Below, piece after piece: positions 17,073 to 25,279 of a DNA stretch of 64,000 bases (the first letter of the stretch is position 1; every line of letters starts with the position of its first letter). The position numbers were made by a program, and so were the translations under genes. This stretch comes from Bacillota bacterium (GTDB lineage Bacteria > Bacillota_I > Bacilli_A > RF39 > UBA660). The stretch is from the NCBI GenBank assembly GCA_015059245.1, contig SVAU01000005.1:76175-140174 (forward strand), given 5' to 3'. The notes under the pieces are model-generated. The model was not told where the DNA came from. It ran no database searches and saw nothing but the letters and a program-made list of their open reading frames with translations.

Positions 17073-18178
17073 TTATTAGTCCTCCTTTTATATATTAATA
17101 CTGTTATATATATAGATATTGGAATAGTTAGTGTTATTCCTATTGCTCCTATTAGGGCTCTTGTCATTTCTAGTGTTATATAACTGTATATTAGAGAACT
17201 TAGATTAATACCGTTTCTAAGTAATATTGTTAGGTTAGGTATTACAGCACATATATATGTAAAGAATAGTACATTTATCATTGTACTCATTATATCTCTA
17301 CCTATATTATATCCTGATTTTATTAGTTGTTTTGAAGTTATTTTAGGGTCTTTTTCAAGGAGTTCATTTAAAGATGAGGAAATACTAATAGATATATCCA
17401 TAATGGCTCCTAGACCACCTAGAATTAACTCAGAAATAAATATTCCTTCGTATGGTCTTGTTAGTAGTTCCATGTTTTCGAATCTTAATCCACTATAGTT
17501 TGTTATGTGGATAACTATTAGGGTTATCAACATGGTAACTGTTACTCCACTAATACTTGATATTATTGCAGATAGTGTTTTTTTGTTTTTACCAGATACT
17601 AATGTTAGACATATAGTAGAAAATATTATTGTACCTATGAAAGATAATAAAGGTAATGATATGTCTTTTACATTTAGGTATACCATTGTATTAAAAATTA
17701 CTATATTAATTATTAAACTTATTATAGATAAGAAGCCTTTTATTTGACCTACTAGTACTATAATAAGTATAAAAGATACTAGCAATATAACTATGTATTT
17801 ATCTCTTTTATATCCTTCTATATGAGTATTTCTTATTGTATCTTTATTTGTATCTAGTGATATAAATATTTCATCATTTTTATGATATTTTTGACTATAA
17901 GTTTGTCCTTTGTAGTATTCATTTTCTATTGTAATAGTTTTTCCTTTGTGTTTTCCATTAAGGATTGTTGCTTGGATAGTTTGATTATGGATATCTTCTT
18001 TATATCCATAATCCATTATTTCTGTAGATACATATTTATCTTGTATGTTTGTTATTTTAGCTATTGTATCTTTATAGAAGTAATGATTATTGTATGTAAA
18101 TATAATTAAGGTAAGTGATATTACAATAAGTATTGAATACCAAATGCAAAATTTTTTGTGTTCTTTAAAATATTTCAT
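17069..18178 (-). CDS. YibE/F family membrane protein (long paralogue)
   Basis: 369 residues. A first membrane helix (about 11-28) precedes an extracytoplasmic beta-rich domain of about 95 residues (IQATILNGKHKGKTITIENEY is the typical YibE/F start), then about seven helices. GGLGAIMDISISISSSLNELLE and IKSGYNIGRDIMSTMINVLFFTY are the family's conserved segments. Function is unknown; proposed roles are in transport. It is first in an operon: this gene, then the short paralogue, then the pseudouridine synthase. Its ribosome binding site (GGATGTGATT) is only moderate. Confidence 0.88.
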   Translation of the reverse strand: MKYFKEHKKFCIWYSILIVISLTLIIFTYNNHYFYKDTIAKITNIQDKYVSTEIMDYGYKEDIHNQTIQATILNGKHKGKTITIENEYYKGQTYSQKYHKNDEIFISLDTNKDTIRNTHIEGYKRDKYIVILLVSFILIIVLVGQIKGFLSIISLIINIVIFNTMVYLNVKDISLPLLSFIGTIIFSTICLTLVSGKNKKTLSAIISSISGVTVTMLITLIVIHITNYSGLRFENMELLTRPYEGIFISELILGGLGAIMDISISISSSLNELLEKDPKITSKQLIKSGYNIGRDIMSTMINVLFFTYICAVIPNLTILLRNGINLSSLIYSYITLEMTRALIGAIGITLTIPISIYITVLIYKRRTNK

Positions 18179-18210
18179 TTAATCACATCCGATTAAGATT
18201 ATAACATAAA

Positions 18211-18234
18211 AAAAGTAGGAATATTCCTACTTTT
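18211..18234. terminator. Perfect palindromic terminator
   Basis: AAAAGTAGGA-ATAT-TCCTACTTTT, 24 nt, lies between the radical-domain gene's stop and the YibE/F start. T runs on both strands allow bidirectional action. Confidence 0.8.
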
Positions 18235-18412
18235 CAAATGTATGTTTAACTCTGTCGCGTTCTTCAGCTCTTTTACCATCGTTGAATCTCTCTACTGTTC
18301 CAACTAGATAGCCTGTGATTCTTCTGATTCTTTCGAAGCCTACTCCTTCTCCAACCATTTTTTTGCTTTCAACTTTTGTTTCAGCAGTTTTTTCAATTTT
18401 TTCTGTTTTCAT
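18227..18412 (-). CDS. Detached glycyl-radical C-terminal domain of anaerobic ribonucleotide reductase
   Basis: 61 residues. After a 25-residue charged leader comes FERIRRITGYLVGTVERFND and then GKRAEERDRVKH, the conserved end of class III NrdD proteins. The Gly in TGYL corresponds to the glycine that carries the radical. In most organisms this is fused to NrdD; here the NrdD gene stops 21 nt earlier and this piece has its own AGAGGTAAAAGGT binding site and ATG. It should work in trans with the adjacent large subunit, in the manner of the YfiD spare domain of pyruvate formate-lyase. Not a simple frameshift, because the two pieces have separate start signals and a new linker. Confidence 0.85.
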   Translation of the reverse strand: MKTEKIEKTAETKVESKKMVGEGVGFERIRRITGYLVGTVERFNDGKRAEERDRVKHTFEK

Positions 18413-18433
18413 ACCTTTTACCTCTTTCTACTT

Positions 18434-20758
18434 CTATTTATTAAAATTTAAATTTTTTAGTAATTCTGCTGGAATTGGATCTCCTTCACGACGTCCACAT
18501 CCTGGACATACGTCTTTGATAACTCCAACATATCCACAAACAGGGTCTCTGTCTACTGGATGGTTAATTGCTCCGTAACCAATTTCTGCTTCTTTCATCA
18601 TTCTTACAACTGATTCGAATGCTTCTACGTTTTCTGTAACGTCACCATCTAATTCAATGTAACTAATGTGTCCTGCATTTGTTAATGCATGATATGGAGC
18701 TTCTGTTTTGATTTTCTTAGCAATTGAGATATTGTATGCAACTGGTACGTGGAATGAGTTTGTGTAGTAGTCTTTGTCAGTTACACCTTTAATTTTTCCA
18801 TAGATTGCTCTATCGATTCTTGTAAATCTTCCACTTAGTCCTTCAGCTGGAGTAGCTAGACAAGTGAAGTTTAACTTATATTCTTGGCTATATGCATCCA
18901 TTACTTCTCTCATATGGCCAATTATTTCTAATCCTAGTTTTTGAGCTTTAGCAGATTCTCCATGGTGTTCACCAATTAGAGCAGTTAATGCTTCTGCTAA
19001 ACCAATGAATCCGATTGATAATGTACCATGTCTAAGTACTTTCTTTAACTTATCATTTGGTTTTAATCTTTCTGAATCCATCCAGTTACCTTGTCCCATT
19101 AGGAATGGGAAGTTGTAAACTCTCTTCTTACATTGGATTTCGAATCTTTCTAGTAATTGATCTCTACATAGTTCTAGTTTTTGATCTAGTTCTTCATAGA
19201 AACCTTTCATATCAGCTTTTTTAGCTTCTGCATTAGGTCCAACTATCCCGTGTTTAATAGCTATTCTTGGTAAGTTGATTGTAGTAAATGATAAATTACC
19301 ACGTCCTGGTGATACAGCTTTTTCTGGATCAACTACGTTACCCATAACTCTTGTACGGCAACCCATAGTAGCAACTTCTGTTTCAGGTCTTCCTGGAACA
19401 TAGTATTGAAGGTTGTATGGTGAATCTAAGAATTCGAAGTTAGGGAATAATCTTTTTGCAGATACCTTACATGATAGTTTGAATAAATCATAGTTAGGAT
19501 CTTCTGGATTATAGTTAACTCCTTCTTTTACTTTGAAGATTGAGATTGGGAATATAGGTGTTTCACTATGTCCTAATCCTGCATCTACAGCAAGTAAGTA
19601 GTTCTTAACTATCATTCTACCTTCTGGAGATACGTCTGTACCAAAGTTAACACTTGAGAATGGTACTTGTGCTCCTGCTCTTGAATGCATTGTATTTAAA
19701 TTATGGATAAATGCTTCCATAGCTTGATATGTAATTTTATCAGTTTTTGCTACAGCTTTTTCTAATGCCATAGTAAATAGTCTTTTTAATGACTCATTTT
19801 CTTTGTAGAATTTTTCGAATGTTTCTACTGGAGTATTTATTGTAGTAAGTTTACTGATTACATCTTCAATAGTTTTCATATTAACAAATGATGCGAAATC
19901 TGAGTAATCAAGTAAATCTTGAATAGTCATTTTTAATTGTTTTCTAAATGTTTTTACAACACCTGGAGCTAGATAGTAATCGAATAATGGAATACTTTGT
20001 CCACCGTGTTGATCATTTTGGTTTGATTGAATTGCTATTGCTGCTAATGCAGAATAACTCATGATATCATTTGGTTCTCTTAGGTAACCATGTCCTGTAG
20101 AGAAACCACCTTTAAATAATTTTTCTAAATCTATTTGTAAGCATGTTGTTGTACCCATTGCTTCGAAGTCCATATCGTGGATATGAATTTCACCTTCATC
20201 ATGAGCATCAGCAAATGCTTTTTTCATTAAATATGTTTTTGCGAATTCTTTAGATACGTTTGAACCGAATTGTAACATTGTACCCATTGCTGAGTTACCA
20301 TCGATGTTACCATTTTCTCTTTTTGTATCATCTTCAGAAGCACTCTTAAGAGCTAGACCTTCTAAAGTTTTTAAGAATTTGTGGAATCTTTTGTCATCTG
20401 TGAATGCTGCTCTTGATTGAGCTCTTTTTTCTCTATAGTTAACAAATGATTCATATACTTCATCATATTTTTTTGCTTTTAGAGATGTTTCAATTAAGTC
20501 TTGAATTTCTTCTATCTTAATTTTATCTTTGTCTGCATATTCTTTTTCGATTCTTGAAAGAACGTCTTGGAATATTTTTTGCATATCCTTTTCAGAATAT
20601 TTAGCAACGCCTGTGTCTTCATCCATTGTTGATTCGATTACATCATCAAATCCTTTTTTTATTGCGATTGCTATTTTTGTTTTGTTAAAATCAACTTTTT
20701 TGCCATTTCTTTTTACTACTTGTAAGTTAGCAAAAACGTCTTCTTTTTCTTTTGCCAT
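18434..20758 (-). CDS. nrdD: Anaerobic ribonucleoside-triphosphate reductase, large part lacking the glycyl-radical motif
   Basis: 774 residues. An N-terminal ATP-cone (about 12-105, starting VVKRNGKKVDFNKTKI) gives allosteric control. The class III catalytic barrel follows (HIHDMDFEAMGTTTCLQIDL, GGQSIPLFDYYLAPGV, NTMHSRAGAQVPFSSVNFGT, TMGCRTRVMGN, GRGNLSFTTINLPRIA). Near the end is the zinc ribbon NHPVDRDPVCGYVG...VCPGCGRREGD; the first ligand position appears to be Asp rather than Cys. The protein then ends at LLKNLNFNK without the RRITGYL radical site, which is on the next small gene. It makes deoxynucleotides without oxygen; the activase NrdG is not in this window. AGAAGGAGAG lies upstream of the ATG. 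Confidence 0.93.
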   Translation of the reverse strand: MAKEKEDVFANLQVVKRNGKKVDFNKTKIAIAIKKGFDDVIESTMDEDTGVAKYSEKDMQKIFQDVLSRIEKEYADKDKIKIEEIQDLIETSLKAKKYDEVYESFVNYREKRAQSRAAFTDDKRFHKFLKTLEGLALKSASEDDTKRENGNIDGNSAMGTMLQFGSNVSKEFAKTYLMKKAFADAHDEGEIHIHDMDFEAMGTTTCLQIDLEKLFKGGFSTGHGYLREPNDIMSYSALAAIAIQSNQNDQHGGQSIPLFDYYLAPGVVKTFRKQLKMTIQDLLDYSDFASFVNMKTIEDVISKLTTINTPVETFEKFYKENESLKRLFTMALEKAVAKTDKITYQAMEAFIHNLNTMHSRAGAQVPFSSVNFGTDVSPEGRMIVKNYLLAVDAGLGHSETPIFPISIFKVKEGVNYNPEDPNYDLFKLSCKVSAKRLFPNFEFLDSPYNLQYYVPGRPETEVATMGCRTRVMGNVVDPEKAVSPGRGNLSFTTINLPRIAIKHGIVGPNAEAKKADMKGFYEELDQKLELCRDQLLERFEIQCKKRVYNFPFLMGQGNWMDSERLKPNDKLKKVLRHGTLSIGFIGLAEALTALIGEHHGESAKAQKLGLEIIGHMREVMDAYSQEYKLNFTCLATPAEGLSGRFTRIDRAIYGKIKGVTDKDYYTNSFHVPVAYNISIAKKIKTEAPYHALTNAGHISYIELDGDVTENVEAFESVVRMMKEAEIGYGAINHPVDRDPVCGYVGVIKDVCPGCGRREGDPIPAELLKNLNFNK

Positions 20759-21189
20759 AAGTCAAAAACTCTCCTTCTACCTTTTCCTAATTTCATTATA
20801 CGTTATATCTTGTCTAATAGGAAGATTTATTTTTGAAAAAAATTCAAAAATTCGTTTTTTTGAAAAAATCAAAAATCGTGATTTTGCCGATTTTTAAGCA
20901 TTTTGTCTTAATTCACTTTTGATATTATCAATTGAGTTAAAATCGTTTGAGCCCTCTATTTATAGGGCTTTGAAGCACTTTTTCACTTTTTATTGTTCGA
21001 TTTACGCATTTTTTACTTTTTTACATTTTTTTGATTTTCACGATTTTTACATTTTTTCATTTTTTGAATTTTTCAAACTTTTTTCCATTTTAAAAGAACT
21101 TGAAAAAGTCAAGTTCTTTTGGCTTGTTTTGATATAGTTTTTAGTTATCATAACAGTGTATAAATACTGATGTGTATAACTACTAATTA
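20759..21189 (-). other. Gene-free AT-rich leader of nrdD with several hairpins
   Basis: No gene seen. On the minus strand, going toward nrdD, there is the 12-bp hairpin AAAAGAACTTGA...TCAAGTTCTTTT (21092-21120, probably the FIST terminator), then a run of short A-rich blocks (about 20985-21090), then AGCCCT...AGGGCT (20950-20969), then AAAAATCG...CGATTTTT (about 20870-20897) followed by T-rich tracts. TATAAT on the minus strand at 20795-20800 may be a -10. I looked for NrdR boxes and found no convincing pair. The spacing suggests a long regulated 5' leader, but I cannot assign a riboswitch class. Confidence 0.4.
21092..21120 (-). terminator. Hairpin terminator after the FIST gene
   Basis: A 12-bp perfect stem with a 5-nt loop, 70 bases past the stop at 21190. 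The T-rich half of the stem forms the tail. Confidence 0.65.
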
Positions 21190-22347
21190 TTACTCTGAAA
21201 TACCAGTAAATGATAGTGATAAATTCGCTATGCAAGCACCACTATGATCTACTTGTCCATATTCACTAGAAGTGAACACTACTATGAATGGTAAATCTCC
21301 TGCTGCATTCTTAATTGCAACGAAATCTTCATCTATTCTTTCACCAATATAGTTCTTTCTTGCATCTGAATGAACTAATAGAAGGCATGCTGGTTTGAAG
21401 TTACTCTTTAGATCCATTATGCTTTCTACTGCTCCACCAATAAGGCCATCTTCATCTGTTTGCATTAACATTACTGCTGTGTTTGCAGCCATATTAGCTC
21501 CTACTGTTAGTGAGTAATCTGTATTTCCTACTTTTGGATGACGTATTAAAACTGTTTCTCCATGTAATGTAGTTGTACCGAGTGGCATTGATGCTGATGC
21601 AGCCATTAAACTTTGGCTAGTAATTTCTTCAACATTGAAGCCAGTCCATTCTGCATATCTATTTAATGCTGGTTTATTATCAATTTCTAGAATACGGCGA
21701 TTATCATCAATAGCAGTAATAACTCCTATATGATTAGTTTCTTGATATGAACTAGATAGTATGTTCTTTATTTCCTTTGTTGTATAGAATAACGCTATTG
21801 CACATCCATCTTCTATTTGTTCATTTCCACATAATACTTTCCAATCTCCTAGGAAGTTGTTGTCTGATGCAGAACCACCAAACATAGGTATTTCGCCTAT
21901 AACATCTTGAATACCTTTTAAGTACTCTTCTTCTTCTTTTGGAGTAGCAAACATTGCAAATGCTACTGGTGGATGATCTTTTTTAGCATCTTCCATTGCT
22001 GCTTCAGCAATTTTTCTTCCTGTTGTTCTTGGATCTATACCTCTTGGTGCTGAAGAAATGCCCACTTTTAATTCGTTATCTTCGATAACTAGCATTCCAG
22101 CAAATCCATCTTCATTAGATATAATTCCATCTGGAGTCATTACTGCTCCTGATGATGTACAACCTATTATTTTTAAATCAGGATTTATAGCATGAATACC
22201 TCTTATTAATTCGTTTTGATTATATTTTGTAGATGAAAATAGTAACCCTAATTTAGGAGTTTTTAATCCTTTAGTAGAATTTTGTGCTAATTCTTCTCCC
22301 GCTTCATAACTATTATTTAATATAGTTGAACCAACCATTGCTTTCAT
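21190..22347 (-). CDS. FIST-domain sensory protein
   Basis: 385 residues, soluble. The N-terminal half is a FIST_N domain (PKLGLLFSSTKYNQNELIRGI, IIGCTSSGAVMTPDG, EIPMFGGSASDN) and the C-terminal half FIST_C (NRYAEWTGF, GANMAANTAVMLM, PACLLLVHSDARKNYIGERID, IVVFTSSEYGQ). FIST proteins are thought to bind small ligands such as amino acids and feed signal transduction. No kinase, cyclase or chemotaxis gene lies beside it, so its output is unknown. AAGAGGAGGAAC precedes the ATG, and a good promoter is at 22393-22421. Confidence 0.9.
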   Translation of the reverse strand: MKAMVGSTILNNSYEAGEELAQNSTKGLKTPKLGLLFSSTKYNQNELIRGIHAINPDLKIIGCTSSGAVMTPDGIISNEDGFAGMLVIEDNELKVGISSAPRGIDPRTTGRKIAEAAMEDAKKDHPPVAFAMFATPKEEEEYLKGIQDVIGEIPMFGGSASDNNFLGDWKVLCGNEQIEDGCAIALFYTTKEIKNILSSSYQETNHIGVITAIDDNRRILEIDNKPALNRYAEWTGFNVEEITSQSLMAASASMPLGTTTLHGETVLIRHPKVGNTDYSLTVGANMAANTAVMLMQTDEDGLIGGAVESIMDLKSNFKPACLLLVHSDARKNYIGERIDEDFVAIKNAAGDLPFIVVFTSSEYGQVDHSGACIANLSLSFTGISE

Positions 22348-22392
22348 GTTGTTCCTCCTCTTATTCTTTATCAGTAGTCTTCTCTATTATAT

Positions 22393-22421
22393 ATTTTATA
22401 ACTATTTGTACTTTAAATCAA
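22393..22421 (-). promoter_or_regulatory. Promoter of the FIST gene
   Basis: On the minus strand TTGATT (22416-22421), a 17-base spacer and TAAAAT (22393-22398), about 45 bases before the start codon. Confidence 0.6.
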
Positions 22422-22451
22422 TATATGTGAATGTATTTGAAGTTAATTTTT

Positions 22452-22483
22452 GGGACAAAAAAAAGGAAACAATAATCGTTTCC
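22452..22483 (-). terminator. Strong minus-strand terminator bordering the repeat region
   Basis: On the minus strand GGAAAC-GATTATT-GTTTCC is followed by eight T. No convincing protein gene lies upstream of it on this strand for 1.6 kb, so it may end a non-coding transcript. Confidence 0.75.
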
Positions 22484-22791
22484 TATTTTGCATTTGTTCG
22501 TTTTAAAAATTAACTTCCATATAGTCAAATGAGTTTATACACTATTTTGATAGTTTTCATAAATACTACGATTATTCATCTAGTATTTCAAGTAAATTAC
22601 TACATTTACGTTTCTATACTTTCGTATTGGAGTTCTCCAATTCATCACTAAATTCTCTTTATACGTGCACCAATGATATAGTTTATTGTGCCTCAAAATC
22701 GTTTGACGAATTCTATCACTCAACATTTGGATTCCTTGATTCTCTTGCAAGACAAGTTTAAGACTCCTAAATTTTTTAAACGCTGACATTC

Positions 22792-22800
22792 TGGTATAAT
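22792..22800 (+). promoter_or_regulatory. Plus-strand extended -10 just before the repeat array
   Basis: TGGTATAAT fits TGnTATAAT. The -35 region is only a T run. Transcription would start near 22807 and enter the repeats. Confidence 0.35.
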
Positions 22801-22845
22801 GATCTTTCCTTTAAATCCCAGAGCCTCTTATGCGCATTGTATATA

Positions 22846-23480
22846 CTATTTCACCATGTAGTTGTATGTTTATGTATCCATGTTTTCTCTCTATTTCACC
22901 ATATTGTTATGTTTATGTATCCAAGGTACTTACACTATTTCACCATACTATTGTATATTATGTATCCAAGCTTTTTATCCTGTTTCTTATGTGTCAGGAC
23001 TTTTTACTCTATTTCACTATACTGATATGTTATGTGTCCAAGCTTTTTATTCTGTTTCTTATGTGTCAGAACTTTTTACTCTATTTCATCATATCTATTA
23101 TGTATGTTTATGTGTCCGCATTTGTGTACTATTTCACCGTGCATATTAATCGTGCGCGTTATGTGTCCATACTTATATGCTATTTCACCATACATTATTG
23201 TATGTTTATGTGTCCATGTTTTCTCTCTATTTCACCATATTACTATGTTTATGTATCCAAGGTACTTACACTATTTCACCATACTATTTGTATATTATGT
23301 ATCCAAGCTTTTTATCCTGTTTCTTATGTGTCAGGACTTTTTACTCTGTTTCACTATACGTTATGTGTTTATGTATCCATGTTTTTGTTCTATTTCACCA
23401 TATATATTAATCATATATGTTATGTATCCAAACTACTCACACTATTTCACCACATAAATTTTTACATGTTTATGTATCCA
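22846..23480. repeat. Tandem array of about 12 hairpin-forming 43-51 bp units
   Basis: Two boxes alternate: A = TATGTRTCCA (15 sites, e.g. 22871, 22914, 22959, 23031, 23109, 23160, 23207, 23250, 23296, 23370, 23421, 23471) and B = CTATTTCACCATA. The A-to-B gap is always 10-11 bases; the B-to-A gap varies and folds into a hairpin whose stem begins in B (CATA...TATG). Three half-size 29-bp steps (22959, 23031, 23296) carry a variant A box ending TCAG. Units from 22871 recur from 23207 (offset 336 bp), with differences mainly in hairpin loops. Unit lengths are not multiples of three, so this is not a protein repeat, and it is not a CRISPR array. Confidence 0.85.
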
Positions 23481-24026
23481 TATATACATGTTTTCGCATA
23501 TGAACACTAATTCATTAAAGATAGTTTCTATTATACTTTAACAAATGTTCATATAATGCATAACATACTTGTGAATTTATTACTCATAAATTCAGGACTA
23601 GTATGAAAGCTCTCATCATTTTGATTAAATTATTATTATCCATATTGGCAAATAGAAAATGCTAACTATTAATAATAACATAATGATAATTTAGTACTTC
23701 TTTCGAATAGTGGTTGAATGGTGATGAGTTTTAAACCATTCAACGACTAACGGTCAGCAAATAAACACATGGTAATACGTGTTTCTTCAGTATTTCATAA
23801 TCATACTGGAAATAACTTGTTGGCTTAGTAAACTATTACTAATATACAAATATATTTATCATATACATGTTTCAAGTTGAAAATATCTCGACCTAAGTTT
23901 TTTGAATATGTTCTTTCACAAACGAAATATAAATTTCTTTATATTTTCACTGTCTTTCAAGTTTATGCCCTAGAAATATCCATCAAGGTACATAGATTGC
24001 CTTCCGTATACCTCCTTACTATATTA

Positions 24027-24055
24027 AGTATACGCTTTTTGCGAATTTTAGTCAA
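24027..24055 (-). promoter_or_regulatory. Strong minus-strand promoter facing the repeat region
   Basis: On the minus strand TTGACT (24050-24055), a spacer of exactly 17 bases (24033-24049) and TATACT (24027-24032). It fires leftward into the gene-free interval, start near 24020. Confidence 0.65.
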
Positions 24056-24126
24056 TGACTTTTTTATGTATAATTGAACTTTATAAAGGTATGTGTTATC
24101 ATAAATCATTAATTAGGGGGATTATT

Positions 24127-25278
24127 ATGGAGTGTACTTGGGGAAGAAAAGAGTTTGCTGAACAATTAACTAAACTACAAACATTAATTGAACAAGAAAC
24201 AGATATAAAAAGACGTTTATATTTAGAAAAAGTATTAGACATGTCTAATAAGCTTTATTATGAAACTTTTATCGATTTCCCTAGACCTAAAGTTACTGCT
24301 AAACAAAGATTAACTAGTATACTTGATTCTAATTTTATGTATGGAAGATATTATTCTATAGTAAGAAGTTTTTTTAACAGTATAAGTGATCATATTGATA
24401 CTATAGATGCTATATCTGATAAATTAGAAGATATTAATCCTGATGGAAACTTTGATTTTATGAATACTGGTGCTACTGTAGTATTTGAAGATACTATAAA
24501 TCTAGTAAGAAAGTTCTATAAGAGATTTGATTCTGAGTTATATCAATATTTCTTAGAAGTATATAATGATAGAGAACATAGTTTAAGAAGTATGCCATTA
24601 CCTGAAGGTGAGACAAAGACTGATGGTACTACTCTATTTATAGACGGTGTTAGAAAGAATTTCATATCTGTTTATGAAACAAATCCTTTAAATACTTATA
24701 TATGTACCGTTCATGAATATGGACATGCTATAGCTAACTTAATTAATCCAGAAGTATCTTATACTGATAGAGAAGATTTATTTGTAGAAGTTGCTTCTAT
24801 ATTTCCTGAGTTGGTTGCGTTATATGAAAATGGTTTTAATTTTGATACTATACAAGTTTTATATTCTATGTACACTACTTTAGTTACTTATGTTAATAAA
24901 GCAGAATATCTATGTTTACATACTCCTATAATAAATACTTGGGCTGACAATAAACATGTTATGAGCAAGAAGTTCTTTGAAGAATTAGAAGAATCTTATG
25001 ATATGGATGATGATTGCTTTGAAGAAGCGTTAGCTACTACTATAGAAGATGAAGGAATTTATGTAATTAGTTATATTGTTGCTTTAGAATTGTTAAATAT
25101 GTATAAAAAGGATAAAAAAGAAGCTTTAGAATTATTTAAAAGATTCTTAAAATATCCTGCTAAAGAAGATATATTAACTTTTGTTGTAGAAAATATACCT
25201 ATTAACGAACATGCTAGTGAAGAAGCACAAATTATACTAACTAAATTTAGTAAAGAACTAAAGAAAAGAAGGTATTAG
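24127..25278 (+). CDS. M3-like (gluzincin) metallopeptidase-type protein 1
   Basis: 383 residues from ATG 24127, which has a strong TTAGGGGG site before it; the frame is open further upstream, but no better start exists. The middle has TVHEYGHAIANL, an HExxH zinc motif in the form typical of M3/oligoendopeptidase-F relatives, followed 25-30 residues later by EDLFVEVASIFPEL, whose Glu could be the third ligand. The rest is helical. There is no signal peptide, so it should be cytoplasmic. It is much shorter than PepF (about 600). It is the first of three tandem, diverged copies. A peptidase activity is inferred, not certain. Confidence 0.72.
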   Translation: MECTWGRKEFAEQLTKLQTLIEQETDIKRRLYLEKVLDMSNKLYYETFIDFPRPKVTAKQRLTSILDSNFMYGRYYSIVRSFFNSISDHIDTIDAISDKLEDINPDGNFDFMNTGATVVFEDTINLVRKFYKRFDSELYQYFLEVYNDREHSLRSMPLPEGETKTDGTTLFIDGVRKNFISVYETNPLNTYICTVHEYGHAIANLINPEVSYTDREDLFVEVASIFPELVALYENGFNFDTIQVLYSMYTTLVTYVNKAEYLCLHTPIINTWADNKHVMSKKFFEELEESYDMDDDCFEEALATTIEDEGIYVISYIVALELLNMYKKDKKEALELFKRFLKYPAKEDILTFVVENIPINEHASEEAQIILTKFSKELKKRRY

Positions 25279-25279
25279 T

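Larger units (their letters stand above)
22452..24060. ncRNA. Candidate large structured non-coding RNA region (class unknown)
   Basis: About 1.6 kb with no convincing gene. Besides the repeat array it holds a chain of perfect or near-perfect hairpins: AAATACTA/TAGTATTT (about 22565-22592), ATTGGAG/CTCCAAT (about 22625-22642), nested ATATGAACA...TTAAAG...CTTTAA...TGTTCATAT (about 23499-23556), CATACT..TGAATTTAT...ATAAATTCA..AGTATG (about 23567-23605), a 14-bp stem with one wobble (about 23623-23690), GTTGAATGGT/ACCATTCAAC (about 23711-23742), AAACAC/GTGTTT, CAGTAT/ATACTG, TTAGTAA/TTACTAA (23825-23842) and AAATATAAA/TTTATATTT (23925-23946). A minus-strand promoter (24027-24055) and terminator (22452-22483) bracket it exactly; a plus-strand extended -10 lies at 22792-22800. 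Strand is unresolved. It could be a large ornate RNA, a long leader of the metallopeptidase operon, or a DNA-level element. Confidence 0.45.

Noticed and set aside
18227..18434. Simple frameshift explaining the split NrdD
   Set aside because: The small gene has its own ribosome binding site, ATG and a charged 25-residue linker absent from NrdD, and the large gene ends with a clean in-frame stop 21 bases earlier.
20759..21189. NrdR boxes before nrdD
   Set aside because: ACAAGATATAACGT-type sequence near 20805 is only half like the 16-bp consensus and has no second copy at suitable spacing.
22580..22789. Minus-strand 69-codon frame
   Set aside because: The only nearby binding-site-like sequence (AAAGGAAAG) is about 17 bases from the start, no family is recognised, and hairpins run through it. 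It may still be a gene remnant; not listed.
22846..23480. CRISPR array
   Set aside because: The conserved boxes are 10-13 bp and alternate in two types, the intervals are 10-18 bp and partly repeated, and no cas genes are in the window.
22830..23510. Long overlapping open frames (up to 226 codons) through the repeat array, giving Tyr/Phe/Cys-rich peptides
   Set aside because: Repeat periods (43, 45, 29, 49, 51, 47 bp and so on) are not multiples of three, so the same repeat is read in different frames. There is no good ribosome binding site, and composition is low complexity. Lack of stops is a by-product of the repeats.
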